From the NCBI RefSeq assembly GCF_017254835.1, contig NZ_JAFKCW010000001.1, positions 434,001 to 498,000 on the forward strand: a stretch of 64,000 nt of DNA. The letters run 5' to 3'. The notes under the pieces are model-generated. The model saw only the letters and a list, made by a program, of their open reading frames with translations, was not told where the DNA came from and ran no database searches. Position numbers and translations under genes: made by a program. Shown here piece by piece: positions 26,863-35,318 of this stretch. This DNA is from Algoriphagus aestuariicola (lineage in GTDB: Bacteria; Bacteroidota; Bacteroidia; Cytophagales; Cyclobacteriaceae). The first letter of the stretch is position 1; each line of letters starts with the position of its first letter.

Positions 26863-27396
26863 ATGACTATGGAGTTGAATAAAGTCTATTTTTTCACAGC
26901 GACCATCCATCATTGGATTCCAATTTTCGAGCAAGAAGGATACAAGGAGGTCTTGTTGTCCAGTTTAAGATTTTTGACAGGAAAAGGCCTTTTAAAAGTC
27001 TATGGTTTTGTCATTATGCCCAATCATATACATCTGATTTGGGAGTTACTCGAAATGAATGGAAAAGAGTTGCCACATGCCAGCTTCATGAAGTTTACCA
27101 GTCACGAATTTCTTAAGAAAATGCGATCAGGAAATACTGAGTTGCTTAGACATTTTGTCGTCGATCAGGGTATCAGGGCCCATTTGTTTTGGCAGCGAGA
27201 CTCGCTTCCCATCGAAGTTCATTCTCCCAAAGTCGTTTTTCAAAAACTCGACTATATCCATCGAAATCCATGCAAGGGAAAATGGATGCTTGCGGAAAAT
27301 CCATTGTTGTATCCTTACTCTTCATATGAGTTTTACGAGACTGGAGAGGATCGATTTGGATTTTTAACACATGTCGGAATTGCGAGGAGATTATAG
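26863..27396 (+). CDS. REP-associated tyrosine transposase (RAYT, Y1/IS200-like)
   Basis: A 177-residue HUH single-strand transposase. The HUH motif is PNHIHLIW (about 52-59), and the catalytic tyrosine is most likely in KLDYIHRNPCKG (about 127-138), in the helix that carries it in this family. The length fits a single-copy RAYT rather than an IS200 transposase with a full IS. Upstream lie palindromes that could be its target REP sequences, and there is no clear left or right IS end around it. It is not part of an operon. Such genes are usually domesticated, copying REP elements rather than moving themselves. Identification is firm; activity is not known. Confidence 0.88.
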   Translation: MTMELNKVYFFTATIHHWIPIFEQEGYKEVLLSSLRFLTGKGLLKVYGFVIMPNHIHLIWELLEMNGKELPHASFMKFTSHEFLKKMRSGNTELLRHFVVDQGIRAHLFWQRDSLPIEVHSPKVVFQKLDYIHRNPCKGKWMLAENPLLYPYSSYEFYETGEDRFGFLTHVGIARRL

Positions 27397-27517
27397 CTAT
27401 TGCTGGCAGTTTACTTTTATCCAGTGAGCCCTCAAAATGAAAAGTTTATGGTTTTGGATAGAAATCTCTAAGCTCTAGTTTTCATATTTTTATGACACAT
27501 TTTCAATAGCTTATGAT

Positions 27518-27661
27518 ATGTGTAAATTGAAAGAGATTATGGAAAGAAGAAATAGAATACTGCTACAGATTTTAATAGTAATCTCTGTAATCGTCAGTTT
27601 TTTGGTGTTTTTGGCCGTTTTTGGATTAGGTGAGAAACTGGGTAGATTCTTGGCTGGGTAG
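27518..27661 (+). CDS. Small membrane protein, 47 aa
   Basis: A short ORF starting at ATG 27518 (or ATG 27539, giving 40 residues) and ending at TAG 27661. The product has a basic N-terminus (MERRNR in the shorter form), one hydrophobic helix of about 22 residues (ILLQILIVISVIVSFLVFL) and a short amphipathic tail. This is the typical shape of a single-span small protein, with a pattern unlikely to arise by chance in an intergenic region. No homologue is known to me and no Shine-Dalgarno is visible, as expected in this phylum. Whether it is expressed is unproven. Confidence 0.45.
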   Translation: MCKLKEIMERRNRILLQILIVISVIVSFLVFLAVFGLGEKLGRFLAG

Positions 27662-27689
27662 AGAGTAGGCGATTTGAACGAATGTGTTC

Positions 27690-27720
27690 AAAAAAATAGT
27701 CAGCCGGACGGCTGACTATT
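27690..27720 (-). terminator. Terminator of purB
   Basis: A perfect 12-bp inverted repeat (27695-27706 with 27709-27720) is followed, on the minus strand, by a run of T. It lies about 90 bases after the purB stop codon. Confidence 0.82.
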
Positions 27721-27811
27721 GGGGTGTAAAGTTAAGTTGTTTGCCAAGCCACTAGTATGTTGGCTTTTTGACAAACAATTAATGTCAAATGATATTGTTT
27801 TGAATCTGCAA

Positions 27812-29155
27812 TCAAATCCCTGTATAGTTAAACGGCGTGATTGCTTTCAACTCGGCCTTCAGTTCCCCCGAGATCGGCAATCCGTCCACAAATACGGAGA
27901 TGGATTCTTGGGTGATTTTGGTATTGGTTCGAGTTAGGTCACGGAGAGCTTCGTAAGGTTTTGGGAAACCCTCTCTTCTCAAAATAGTCTGGATCGCCTC
28001 AGCAACTACCGCCCAGTTTTCCTCAAGATCTGCGTCGATGGCTGCGCGGTTGAGTTCCAGTTTGCCAAGGCCTTTTTGAAGGGATTCCAAGGAAATGAGC
28101 ATGTGCGCCAAAGGAACGCCGATCACGCGCAGCACGGTGCTGTCAGTGAGGTCGCGCTGGAGTCTGGAAATGGGGAGCTTTGCGGCAAGGTGTTCCAAAA
28201 GCGCATTGGCGATACCGAGGTTCCCTTCAGCATTTTCGAAGTCGATCGGGTTGACCTTGTGAGGCATGGCGGAGGAACCTACCTCGCCGGCTTTGATTTT
28301 TTGCTTGAAATAGTTCATCGCCACGTACTGCCATACGTCCTTGGATAGGTCCAGCAAAATGGTGTTGATTCGCTTCAGCCCATCGAAAATCGCCGCCAAG
28401 TTGTCGTAGTGTTCGATCTGGGTAGTCGGGTATGAGCGCTCTAGTCCTAGGAAGTTTTCCACGAAGGTAAAGGCAAACTCATTCCAATCTATCTCTGGAT
28501 AAGCTACTTGGTGGGCGTTCATGTTGCCTGTCGCTCCGCCAAACTTCGCAGAGTAGGGAACCTGTTCCAGCAGTTCGAGTTGTTTTTTCAGACGAACGAC
28601 AAAAACGTCGATCTCCTTTCCCAATCGGGTAGGGGAGGCTGGCTGGCCGTGGGTTTTGGCTAGCATCGGGATTTCGCTCCATTCGTCTGCCAGGTCATCG
28701 AGTCGTTCGATCACTTCGTCCAAAAGCGGGAGGACTATCTCTTGGATGCCGTTTTTCAGCATCAGCGGCGTGGCGGTATTGTTGATGTCCTGGGAGGTGA
28801 GACCAAAGTGGATAAACTCCTTATAGGCATCCAGTCCCAGTTGGTCAAACTTGTCTTTGAGGAAATATTCCACGGCCTTGACATCGTGGTTGGTTGTTTT
28901 TTCGGTGTTTTTGATCCACTCCGCATCGGCCATAGTAAAGTTTTTGACTAAGTCGCGGAGCTTTGGGAAAAATGCATGGTCAAAATCCGCAAGTTGTGGC
29001 AAGGGGATTTGGGCGAGGGCCACGAAGTATTCCACTTCCACGTGTACCCGGTACTTGATCAGGGCGAATTCAGAGAAAAAAGCGCGTAAAGGGGCCGTTT
29101 TGCCGGCATAGCGTCCATCCACTGAGGAGACGGCTGTCAAGGCATTTAATTCCAT
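27812..29155 (-). CDS. purB: Adenylosuccinate lyase
   Basis: A 447-residue fumarase/aspartase-superfamily lyase. It cleaves SAICAR in purine synthesis and adenylosuccinate in AMP formation, in the cytoplasm as a homotetramer. The family signature GSSAMPHKVNPIDFEN (about 291-306) is intact and carries the mobile loop serine. The conserved segments THGQPASPTRLGKE and TDSTVLRV are also present. The length is close to the E. coli type (456). It is a single gene with its own terminator at 27690-27720 and a -7 promoter element at 29209-29216; no other purine gene is adjacent. Assignment is secure. Confidence 0.97.
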   Translation of the reverse strand: MELNALTAVSSVDGRYAGKTAPLRAFFSEFALIKYRVHVEVEYFVALAQIPLPQLADFDHAFFPKLRDLVKNFTMADAEWIKNTEKTTNHDVKAVEYFLKDKFDQLGLDAYKEFIHFGLTSQDINNTATPLMLKNGIQEIVLPLLDEVIERLDDLADEWSEIPMLAKTHGQPASPTRLGKEIDVFVVRLKKQLELLEQVPYSAKFGGATGNMNAHQVAYPEIDWNEFAFTFVENFLGLERSYPTTQIEHYDNLAAIFDGLKRINTILLDLSKDVWQYVAMNYFKQKIKAGEVGSSAMPHKVNPIDFENAEGNLGIANALLEHLAAKLPISRLQRDLTDSTVLRVIGVPLAHMLISLESLQKGLGKLELNRAAIDADLEENWAVVAEAIQTILRREGFPKPYEALRDLTRTNTKITQESISVFVDGLPISGELKAELKAITPFNYTGI

Positions 29156-29208
29156 TCTGGTTTGATTTGTCAGGACAAAGTAATCTTGGGTCCGATTTTC
29201 GGAAGGCG

Positions 29209-29216
29209 CAAAGTTA
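29209..29216 (-). promoter_or_regulatory. Candidate -7 element for purB
   Basis: On the minus strand the bases read TAACTTTG, a perfect TAnnTTTG, about 54 bases before the purB start. No well-spaced TTG was found further upstream. Confidence 0.4.
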
Positions 29217-29340
29217 AGCTATTGCCCTCAAAGTCGGGGTCTGGGGGCAACAATTATCCTGTCGAGGCAAACTAGTTTTTCGCTTTTGGGGTTAGAAAGG
29301 GAAAATCGGAGGGCGATGCCGGTTTTCCCAGTTTTGGGCT

Positions 29341-29348
29341 TAATTTTG
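29341..29348 (+). promoter_or_regulatory. Candidate -7 element for the reductase gene
   Basis: TAATTTTG matches TAnnTTTG and lies 22 bases before the ATG at 29371. No clear -33 box was found. Confidence 0.45.
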
Positions 29349-29370
29349 CAGCCAATTCACCACAAGTCAG

Positions 29371-30474
29371 ATGTTCAATTTCTTCAAGAAAAAGAAAGAA
29401 GAGGTAAAAGTCAATCCGTATTTGCCACTTAAAGTAAGGGAAGTAGTCAGGGAAACAGCCGATACGGTTACCCTGTTTTTTGAACAGCCTGAGCCATTTT
29501 TGGACTATAAGCCCGGCCAGTTTTTGACCTTGGTGATGGATTTCGAAGGGAAGGAACAGCGTCGGTCTTACTCGCTTTGCACCTCGCCTTTCGTGGACCC
29601 ATTTCCCGGTATTTCGATCAAGAGAGTGCCTGATGGCCTTTTTTCCAATTTTCTCAACGAAAAGATATTTCCGGGGAAGACAATCAACGTGCTGAAACCT
29701 CTCGGGCATTTTACCACAGATTTTCATTCAAAAAACAAGCGTCACTTCTTCCTCTTAGCGGCTGGTAGTGGGATCACACCCCTGATGGGGATACTTAAGT
29801 CTGTGTTGGTCAATGAGCCAGATTCCATCGTGACGCTAATCTATTGCAGCAGAAATGAGGAGCAGATTATCTTCAAAAACCAACTCGGCCTGCTCGAGAA
29901 GGCAAACCCAGATCGGCTAAAAGTAATCCATAATCTGAGCCAGCCTTCAGCATCCTGGACTGGGTTGAAGGGCAGACTCTCCGCGGGCGTCTTACGGGAG
30001 CTCTTTGCTAAAGCGGAATATGAACAGCGATACGAAGAAGTTTACTTCATGTGTGGACCGGAGGAAATCATGAACATGGCCAAGGGAATTCTGAGTGACT
30101 TGGGCGTGGACAAAGAACGAATTCACCAGGAAAGCTTTTATTCAGCGGCGGCGCACATCGCGCATGATGAGGCACTGGCAGGGATCAGTCATGGGATCCT
30201 TTCCCGAGACGTGACGATCATACTCGATGGAGAAGAGGAGCTGGTGACTGTCGATCCTTCCAAAACGGTTTTGGAAGCCGGTTTGGCAGCGGGCTTGAAT
30301 ATGCCCTATAGCTGCCAGAGCGGACTCTGCACGGCATGTCGTGGTAGGCTCTTGAGTGGGCAGGTGAAAATGGATGAGGACGCGGGACTGAGTGAAAAAG
30401 AACTTGCGGCAGGCTACGTCCTTTGCTGCGTTTCCAGACCTTTGACCGACGACATCAAGATCACCATCGAATAA
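29371..30474 (+). CDS. FAD/NAD(P)-dependent ferredoxin-type reductase (PaaE/HCP-reductase-like)
   Basis: A 367-residue electron-transfer flavoprotein with three parts. The FAD-binding beta barrel has RRSYSLCTSP (about 70-79). The NAD(P)-binding domain has LLAAGSGITPLMGI and later YFMCGPEEIM. The C-terminal plant-type [2Fe-2S] ferredoxin domain has CQSGLCTACRG plus a more distant cysteine in LCCVS. This arrangement is that of phenylacetyl-CoA epoxidase reductase PaaE and related class IA reductases. No paa genes are near, so it probably serves another oxygenase or desaturase. It is followed by a membrane protein gene only about 11 bases after its stop. The family is clear; the physiological partner is unknown. 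Confidence 0.9.
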   Translation: MFNFFKKKKEEVKVNPYLPLKVREVVRETADTVTLFFEQPEPFLDYKPGQFLTLVMDFEGKEQRRSYSLCTSPFVDPFPGISIKRVPDGLFSNFLNEKIFPGKTINVLKPLGHFTTDFHSKNKRHFFLLAAGSGITPLMGILKSVLVNEPDSIVTLIYCSRNEEQIIFKNQLGLLEKANPDRLKVIHNLSQPSASWTGLKGRLSAGVLRELFAKAEYEQRYEEVYFMCGPEEIMNMAKGILSDLGVDKERIHQESFYSAAAHIAHDEALAGISHGILSRDVTIILDGEEELVTVDPSKTVLEAGLAAGLNMPYSCQSGLCTACRGRLLSGQVKMDEDAGLSEKELAAGYVLCCVSRPLTDDIKITIE

Positions 30475-30485
30475 ACAGCAAGCTT

Positions 30486-30974
30486 TTGGAACTCCAGCAA
30501 ATCCGACAAATCTACCGTAGTACCGAAAGGCTTACCGTTCTTCTTTTGGTGCTTGCCCTGCCTGTTTTTGGGCTGGTATACCTTTACCAAACCTCTGGGA
30601 CGTTGGATTGGAATCTACCGGAACTGCCAGCGTTTGGGCTGTGGATTTTGGTGGGTGTTTCGTCTGCGATTTTGATAGCACAGTACGTGGTTTTTCACAA
30701 TAAGATCAAGTTGACTTTTGCTGAGTCCGCCCTTGTGGGTAAAGTGAAAATCTACTGCGATGCAACGAAGAACCGATTTTTGTATCTTTTTGGGGTTTCG
30801 ATTTTGACTTCAATTGGACTGCTATTGACCCAAAATCCTCTTTTTACCTTGATCTTTGCGGTGACGATGGTGTTCTTTTCCTTGGCAAAACCCAGTCCTG
30901 ACCGAATGGCTCGTCTGATGAAGCTCAAAAAGGAAGACCGGGAGCTTATCAGAGAAGCGTCCCGGCCTGAATAG
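30486..30974 (+). CDS. Small membrane protein, about 162 aa
   Basis: The open frame extends back into the reductase gene (to 30423), but the TTG at 30486, just after that gene's stop, is a more likely start. The protein has about four hydrophobic segments in two pairs (VLLLVLALPVFGLVYLYQ with LWILVGVSSAILIAQYVVF, and FLYLFGVSILTSIGLLL with LFTLIFAVTMVFFSLA) and a charged C-terminal tail. No motif or family is recognised. It is probably co-transcribed with the reductase. The start codon is uncertain. Confidence 0.65.
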   Translation: MELQQIRQIYRSTERLTVLLLVLALPVFGLVYLYQTSGTLDWNLPELPAFGLWILVGVSSAILIAQYVVFHNKIKLTFAESALVGKVKIYCDATKNRFLYLFGVSILTSIGLLLTQNPLFTLIFAVTMVFFSLAKPSPDRMARLMKLKKEDRELIREASRPE

Positions 30975-31036
30975 GTTTGAGGTTGAAAATTGGGGTTTGA
31001 AATCAAGCTAAAACTCGAATTTCAAATCCGCGATTT

Positions 31037-31963
31037 TTAGTTCTCTATGGTGATGTTTCCCGAGGAGATATTGCCACGGATCCAGCTAGAAGAGCCATTG
31101 TCTATCTCCAGCGTTTTCCCGGTGTTGATGCTACCAACTTTCAGATTTCCTGAGGAAGCTTTTAGCGAGAAGTTGTAGGCTTTTAAGTCAGAGTTGGTTT
31201 GCACTCGGAAGTTGCCGGACGTACCGCTGAATTTGGTGTTGGGACCAAGTCCAACATTGGAGGCGCGTACATTCCCCGAAGTAAACTGGAGCATTCCCAA
31301 AGTGCCAGAGTTGTTGATCTTGGCATTTCCAGAGGTGAGTTTGACGTTGATTTCTCCTTCTACCCCGTCTGCGTCCAAGGAACCACTTGTCGATTGGTAG
31401 TCGAGATTCCCCTTGATTCTGTAGAAGTTGCCGTTGCCGGAGGTGACCCCTGCCGACACATGTCCCGTCACGCCGTCAGCAGTCAAATTTCCGGAAGTTG
31501 CCCCGATGGATAGATCTCCATTAATGTTGGTCGCGGTGACATTGCCAGAACTGACACGCAAGGAGGTTTTGTCACTGGAAATTTTGTCGATGACGACATT
31601 TCCCGAGCTTCCTCGCACATCCAATGCGATACCTTCAGGGCCCGTAATATTGAGGTAACCTTTGTTTTTGGTATTCCAGTTGTAATTGTTTTGCTTGCGG
31701 GTATGGCTGATTTTCAGCACGTCACCTACGGTGACAAAGACGATATCCTGTTCTGTGTTATTTGACTCCAGGTAGGCTTCTACATGCACATCGCTGCTGG
31801 TGCCACCTTTGTAGTTCACGTTGAGCCAGCCACTTTCGATTTCTATCCTTTTTATTCCTGGGTAGGACTTTTTGGAATCTACCAATACGTTTTGGGCAAA
31901 TGCTGCGATGCTTAGAAGCATCAGGGTTAGCGCGAGGCTTGATTTTTTCAGTAAAGTGTTCAT
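31037..31963 (-). CDS. Secreted DUF4097-like beta-helix protein with SSGN repeats, 308 aa
   Basis: The last gene of the ECF operon. It has a signal peptide (LTLMLLSIAAFAQ). Ten copies of a short motif [ST]SG[NS] occur at intervals of about 15-22 residues between residues 119 and 305, each followed by a beta strand. This is the pattern of DUF4097/GIN-type proteins, which fold as right-handed beta solenoids. The protein is probably exposed on the outer surface or periplasm. It lies 21 bases from the barrel gene upstream. Function unknown; the sigma-factor context suggests a cell-envelope stress role. Confidence 0.82.
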   Translation of the reverse strand: MNTLLKKSSLALTLMLLSIAAFAQNVLVDSKKSYPGIKRIEIESGWLNVNYKGGTSSDVHVEAYLESNNTEQDIVFVTVGDVLKISHTRKQNNYNWNTKNKGYLNITGPEGIALDVRGSSGNVVIDKISSDKTSLRVSSGNVTATNINGDLSIGATSGNLTADGVTGHVSAGVTSGNGNFYRIKGNLDYQSTSGSLDADGVEGEINVKLTSGNAKINNSGTLGMLQFTSGNVRASNVGLGPNTKFSGTSGNFRVQTNSDLKAYNFSLKASSGNLKVGSINTGKTLEIDNGSSSWIRGNISSGNITIEN

Positions 31964-31984
31964 AGAGAAATGAGTTGGGGATTT

Positions 31985-32803
31985 TTAATCTACTCTGATT
32001 CCAAAGCTCATGGCTTGGAGTTCTGGACCTAATCCGGCTTGGAAGAGGTCGTTTAGGTCATAGTTGAAGAAGAGGGTGACATCACCGATGCCGATCTCGG
32101 AGCGCAGGCCGTAGCGGAAGTTTTCGACGTACATGTTGGACTTGGTAAAGTCTTTTACCTTGTCGCCGTCGGAATCATAGACAAACTTGCCGCGGCCGCC
32201 CAATCGATAGCCAGCGTAGCCCCCCGCTCCAAAGCGCATTTTTCCGTTGCTAGTTCGAACTGTCGGGATGACGGTGAGTGTGGCATAGGAGGCGGAGATC
32301 TTGGACTTGATCGGATCCGCATTGGGGTCGTCGATCACTTCGGTATAATCCACAAACTCCAATCCGTCAGGAGTCTTGAGCGCATAGATGTTTTCGTCCT
32401 CAAATTTGAAATTGTACCAGCTAACGCCAAGCGTGGATCGGAGATGGAAATTTTTGCTGGGCTTCCAGGTGCCGACCGATTGCAGGGAGACAAACCAGCT
32501 GCCCCAGGGCTTCACTTCGGGAGCGGCATCGTCCTCTGGCCATATGTTGATCCCAACCTCTGATTCGAGGAAATTGTAGACGAATTTGGAGGATTTTTCA
32601 GAGTGGTAGTTGTAGTATTCTTCCTCGTCGATTTCCCATTCGTAGGCTTTGGAGCCGTCTTCGTACTTGGTCACCTTCCAGGATTTTCCCATGATGGTGT
32701 ACTGTTTTTCCTTGGAGACGGTCTTGGTGCTGTCTGTATTTTGGGCAAAAAGTCCCAAAGAAAAGAGCATCAAAAAAACGGCAGTAAGGTTGAGTTTTTT
32801 CAT
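31985..32803 (-). CDS. Outer-membrane beta-barrel protein, 272 aa (paralogue of its upstream neighbour)
   Basis: Signal peptide (MLFSLGLFAQ), then a short acidic and tyrosine-rich region, then alternating beta strands ending in aromatic residues as in outer-membrane barrels. It shares blocks with the 348-aa neighbour: PWGSW, YNFKFE, KSKIS.SY, GYRLGG, ENxRYGxRxEIGxG and YDLNxLFQxGxGPEL, so the two arose by tandem duplication. It lacks the neighbour's long N-terminal charged domain. It is the fourth gene of the sigma operon and probably an envelope protein made under that sigma factor. Confidence 0.85.
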   Translation of the reverse strand: MKKLNLTAVFLMLFSLGLFAQNTDSTKTVSKEKQYTIMGKSWKVTKYEDGSKAYEWEIDEEEYYNYHSEKSSKFVYNFLESEVGINIWPEDDAAPEVKPWGSWFVSLQSVGTWKPSKNFHLRSTLGVSWYNFKFEDENIYALKTPDGLEFVDYTEVIDDPNADPIKSKISASYATLTVIPTVRTSNGKMRFGAGGYAGYRLGGRGKFVYDSDGDKVKDFTKSNMYVENFRYGLRSEIGIGDVTLFFNYDLNDLFQAGLGPELQAMSFGIRVD

Positions 32804-32858
32804 AGTTGGTTTGCTTTAAAAATGTGGGAAGGGGGAGAGAAACCTCCCCCGTTGGCAA

Positions 32859-33905
32859 TTAGAAAACTATTCCGAAAGTAATGGGATTGAGCTCGGGGCC
32901 TTTTCCTTCTTGGAAAAGCTCGTTGAGGTCATAGGTGGTGAAGAACTTCACCCTTCCGAAACCGATCTCGCCGCGGATACCGTAGCGGAGATTTTCCAAA
33001 TAGAGGCCGGTGTCTTGCTTGTCTTTGTGTCTGCCCGAGCCTTCGAGTTCGCGATAGACATACTTGGACTGGCCTCCCAGGCGATAGCCTACATAAGGCC
33101 CCGCGGCGACCCGCAGCCCGCGTCGGCCCTGGTCATTCATCTTCCCAAAATCCAGCTCCAACATGGTCGTGGCCGTCAGGTAGGAGGAGGAGATTTTGCT
33201 CTTAAATCCGTCTACGTCTGATCTTTGGATAAACTCGATCTCGTCTTCACCGCGCACGGCTTGGTAGTCCCTGTTTTCAAACTTGAAGTTGTAGAAATGG
33301 AATCCGATGCCGAAGTCCCAGTAGAAGCCTTTGGAGATTCTTTGGGCTGCCATCCAGTTGAGGCCGACCATCCAGCTTCCCCAACCTTTGACCGCGTAGG
33401 GTTTGTCGGATGTGGGGAAGCTTCCACTTTCATCCAGGTAGTTGTTTACACCCAGATCAAGGTTGAAATAGGATCTAAATGGCGGATCCGAGTTTTTTCG
33501 GGTGCCGGTCTCAAATTTCACCCGGGTGTTGTCACCGGATTCATCTACGTAGACCCGCATGCCGGCGACGTTCACTTCCGTCTGTCCAGAGTCTTCGTAG
33601 ACCTTGACGACCTCCTTGATCGTGCCGTCCTTTTTGCGGATTTCCACGATGGTGAGCTCTCCAGTCTCTTCATTTTTCTCAAGGTCTAGTTCGCTGATGA
33701 TCTGGTTGATGTTCATTAGCTTGAGCTTGTCAAAGTCTTCTTTGGAGTCCACGATGATGACAACTTTTCCGGACTTTCCAAATTCGATCACGACGCTGTC
33801 TTGCATCACGGTGCGCTCGGTATGGATGGGGAAATCTTTCAGGTTATTGGCAAATGCCACCTGAACCAATGCCATCAGGCAAAATAAAAGCAGGTATTTT
33901 TTCAT
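32859..33905 (-). CDS. Outer-membrane beta-barrel protein with N-terminal charged domain, 348 aa
   Basis: A signal peptide (MKKYLLLFCLMALVQVAFA) is followed by a soluble charged domain of about 115 residues (ESGDNTRVKFETG at its end) and then a barrel-like C-terminal region with repeated aromatic-ended strands. It shares the block set PWGSW, YNFKFE, KSKIS.SY and YGIRGEIGFG with the downstream 272-aa gene. It is the third gene of the operon running sigma factor, anti-sigma factor, this gene, its paralogue and the SSGN protein. Probable outer-membrane protein under control of the neighbouring sigma factor. Confidence 0.85.
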   Translation of the reverse strand: MKKYLLLFCLMALVQVAFANNLKDFPIHTERTVMQDSVVIEFGKSGKVVIIVDSKEDFDKLKLMNINQIISELDLEKNEETGELTIVEIRKKDGTIKEVVKVYEDSGQTEVNVAGMRVYVDESGDNTRVKFETGTRKNSDPPFRSYFNLDLGVNNYLDESGSFPTSDKPYAVKGWGSWMVGLNWMAAQRISKGFYWDFGIGFHFYNFKFENRDYQAVRGEDEIEFIQRSDVDGFKSKISSSYLTATTMLELDFGKMNDQGRRGLRVAAGPYVGYRLGGQSKYVYRELEGSGRHKDKQDTGLYLENLRYGIRGEIGFGRVKFFTTYDLNELFQEGKGPELNPITFGIVF

Positions 33906-33946
33906 GTGTAGATGCGTGAAAATAAGTGGTGTTGGTTTCGTTTTTT

Positions 33947-34756
33947 TTATCGCTCGGCTCGGTCTTTTTTGATGGAAATACCTCCGGCAAATAGGTTGTC
34001 TTTTCTGTCCTGGAGTTCGGCAAAGCCTTCATCCACCTTGCCCAGCAAGCCTTCAACCTGTCCGACGGTCTTGCCCAGCTCGGTGATCAGATTCTTGTCC
34101 GCGGGTTCGCCTTTTTTTATCCCGTTGGAATAGATGCTGACTCGGTAGAGGGGTTCGTCTTCGTTACTGGTGTTGGCCTCAGCCACCGTCCGCTCGATCT
34201 GGGGAGCCTTGAGTTCGGGAATCGCTACCTCTAGCTCCTCGGTCTGGAGTGGGGGAAGCGGTGCTGTGATCGGGGACTTGGTGTTTTCGGGCTCTGTGGT
34301 TTTGTTTTCTGCCTCTGCGATCAGGTTTTGTGGAATCTGAGTTTGGGCAGGAGTGGGAGTTGGTTTAGTTTTCTGGGCAGGCTCTTGATCTTGCTCAGGT
34401 TGTGTCGCGGTATTGTTTTTTTCTATTGAAGCTGCCTTTTCTTCCCCCTTAATAGTTTCAGCAAATGCTTTCGTTACCTCGGAGCTATCCTCGTTTGGAT
34501 TTTCGGTGGTGATCGCTGTTTGATCCGCCAAAAACTCTCCTTCTGAAACCGGCTCTCCGCTAGGCCAAAACGCATAGCCGGCCACGAGCAAGGCGGTCAC
34601 CGAGGCGGCTACGGCCCACCAGATTCCCAGTCTTGGTTTGGAACGCTGGGGCAACTGGCTTTCGAGTCTTTCCCAAGCAAGTGCGCTTGGTTTTTCCCGA
34701 TGTCCATCGAGCTTTTCTCTGAAATGCTGGTCGAATTGTTCGTTTGTCTTAGCCAT
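33947..34756 (-). CDS. Anti-sigma factor-like single-span membrane protein, 269 aa
   Basis: The ATG at 34756 overlaps the sigma-factor stop by 8 bases, which implies translational coupling. A longer frame to 34789 has no support. The N-terminal about 45 residues are cytoplasmic and charged (AKTNEQFDQHFREKLDGH), then comes one membrane span (about 45-66). The periplasmic part is long, Glu/Thr/Pro/Gln-rich and low in complexity, with a small folded-looking end (YRVSIYSNGIKKGEPADK). The N-terminus differs from classical zinc-binding anti-sigma domains, but position and topology point to a regulator of the adjacent sigma factor. Confidence 0.8.
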   Translation of the reverse strand: MAKTNEQFDQHFREKLDGHREKPSALAWERLESQLPQRSKPRLGIWWAVAASVTALLVAGYAFWPSGEPVSEGEFLADQTAITTENPNEDSSEVTKAFAETIKGEEKAASIEKNNTATQPEQDQEPAQKTKPTPTPAQTQIPQNLIAEAENKTTEPENTKSPITAPLPPLQTEELEVAIPELKAPQIERTVAEANTSNEDEPLYRVSIYSNGIKKGEPADKNLITELGKTVGQVEGLLGKVDEGFAELQDRKDNLFAGGISIKKDRAER

Positions 34757-35318
34757 GGTTCGTCTTGGTTTTGGGTTGCAGACTGGCAATTTTTTCTTTG
34801 AGGGCTGTTCGGGCCCGGTTCAGCTGGGACTTGGACGTACTCTCAGTGATTCCCAGCAGATCGGCGATCTCCTGATGAGCATAACCTTCGATAGCGTACA
34901 GGTTGAATACCGTTCGGTAGCCGACTGGCAGTCCCTGTACCAGTTCCATCAGTTCGGCTGCCTCCAAGTGGGTCAACTCGTAGTGGTGGTCACTGTATTC
35001 GTATTCGTGTTCCAGATTAACTTCCATCATCAGGTGACGGTTGCTGCGCAGCGTCATCAAAGCCTGAGTGACTACGATCCGCTTCATCCAGCCTTCGAAG
35101 CTTCCCTTGTACTGAAACTGGGAGAGTTTTTCGAAGATCTTCATGAAGCTTTCGATCATCACGTCCTCGGCATGTTCGCGGTCTTTGAGGTACCGCATGC
35201 AGATGGCCAGGAATTTCCCCGAATAGGAATCGTACAAGTGGCGCTGGGCGGACCGATCACCCTTGAGGCATCCCTTGATTATTCCTTCTTCGGTAGAAAA
35301 ATTGGATCTGTTAAACAT
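34749..35318 (-). CDS. RNA polymerase sigma factor, ECF subfamily
   Basis: A 189-residue sigma-70 factor with region 2 (YLKDREHAEDVMIESFMKIFEKL, about 45-67) that melts the promoter and region 4 with a helix-turn-helix (GYAHQEIADLLGITESTSKSQL, about 145-166). Region 3 is absent, as is typical of ECF factors. It is the first gene of the operon and is overlapped by the anti-sigma gene, so it is probably held inactive at the membrane until an envelope signal is received. The promoter of the operon is not obvious; only AT-rich sequence lies upstream. Confidence 0.94.
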   Translation of the reverse strand: MFNRSNFSTEEGIIKGCLKGDRSAQRHLYDSYSGKFLAICMRYLKDREHAEDVMIESFMKIFEKLSQFQYKGSFEGWMKRIVVTQALMTLRSNRHLMMEVNLEHEYEYSDHHYELTHLEAAELMELVQGLPVGYRTVFNLYAIEGYAHQEIADLLGITESTSKSQLNRARTALKEKIASLQPKTKTNHG

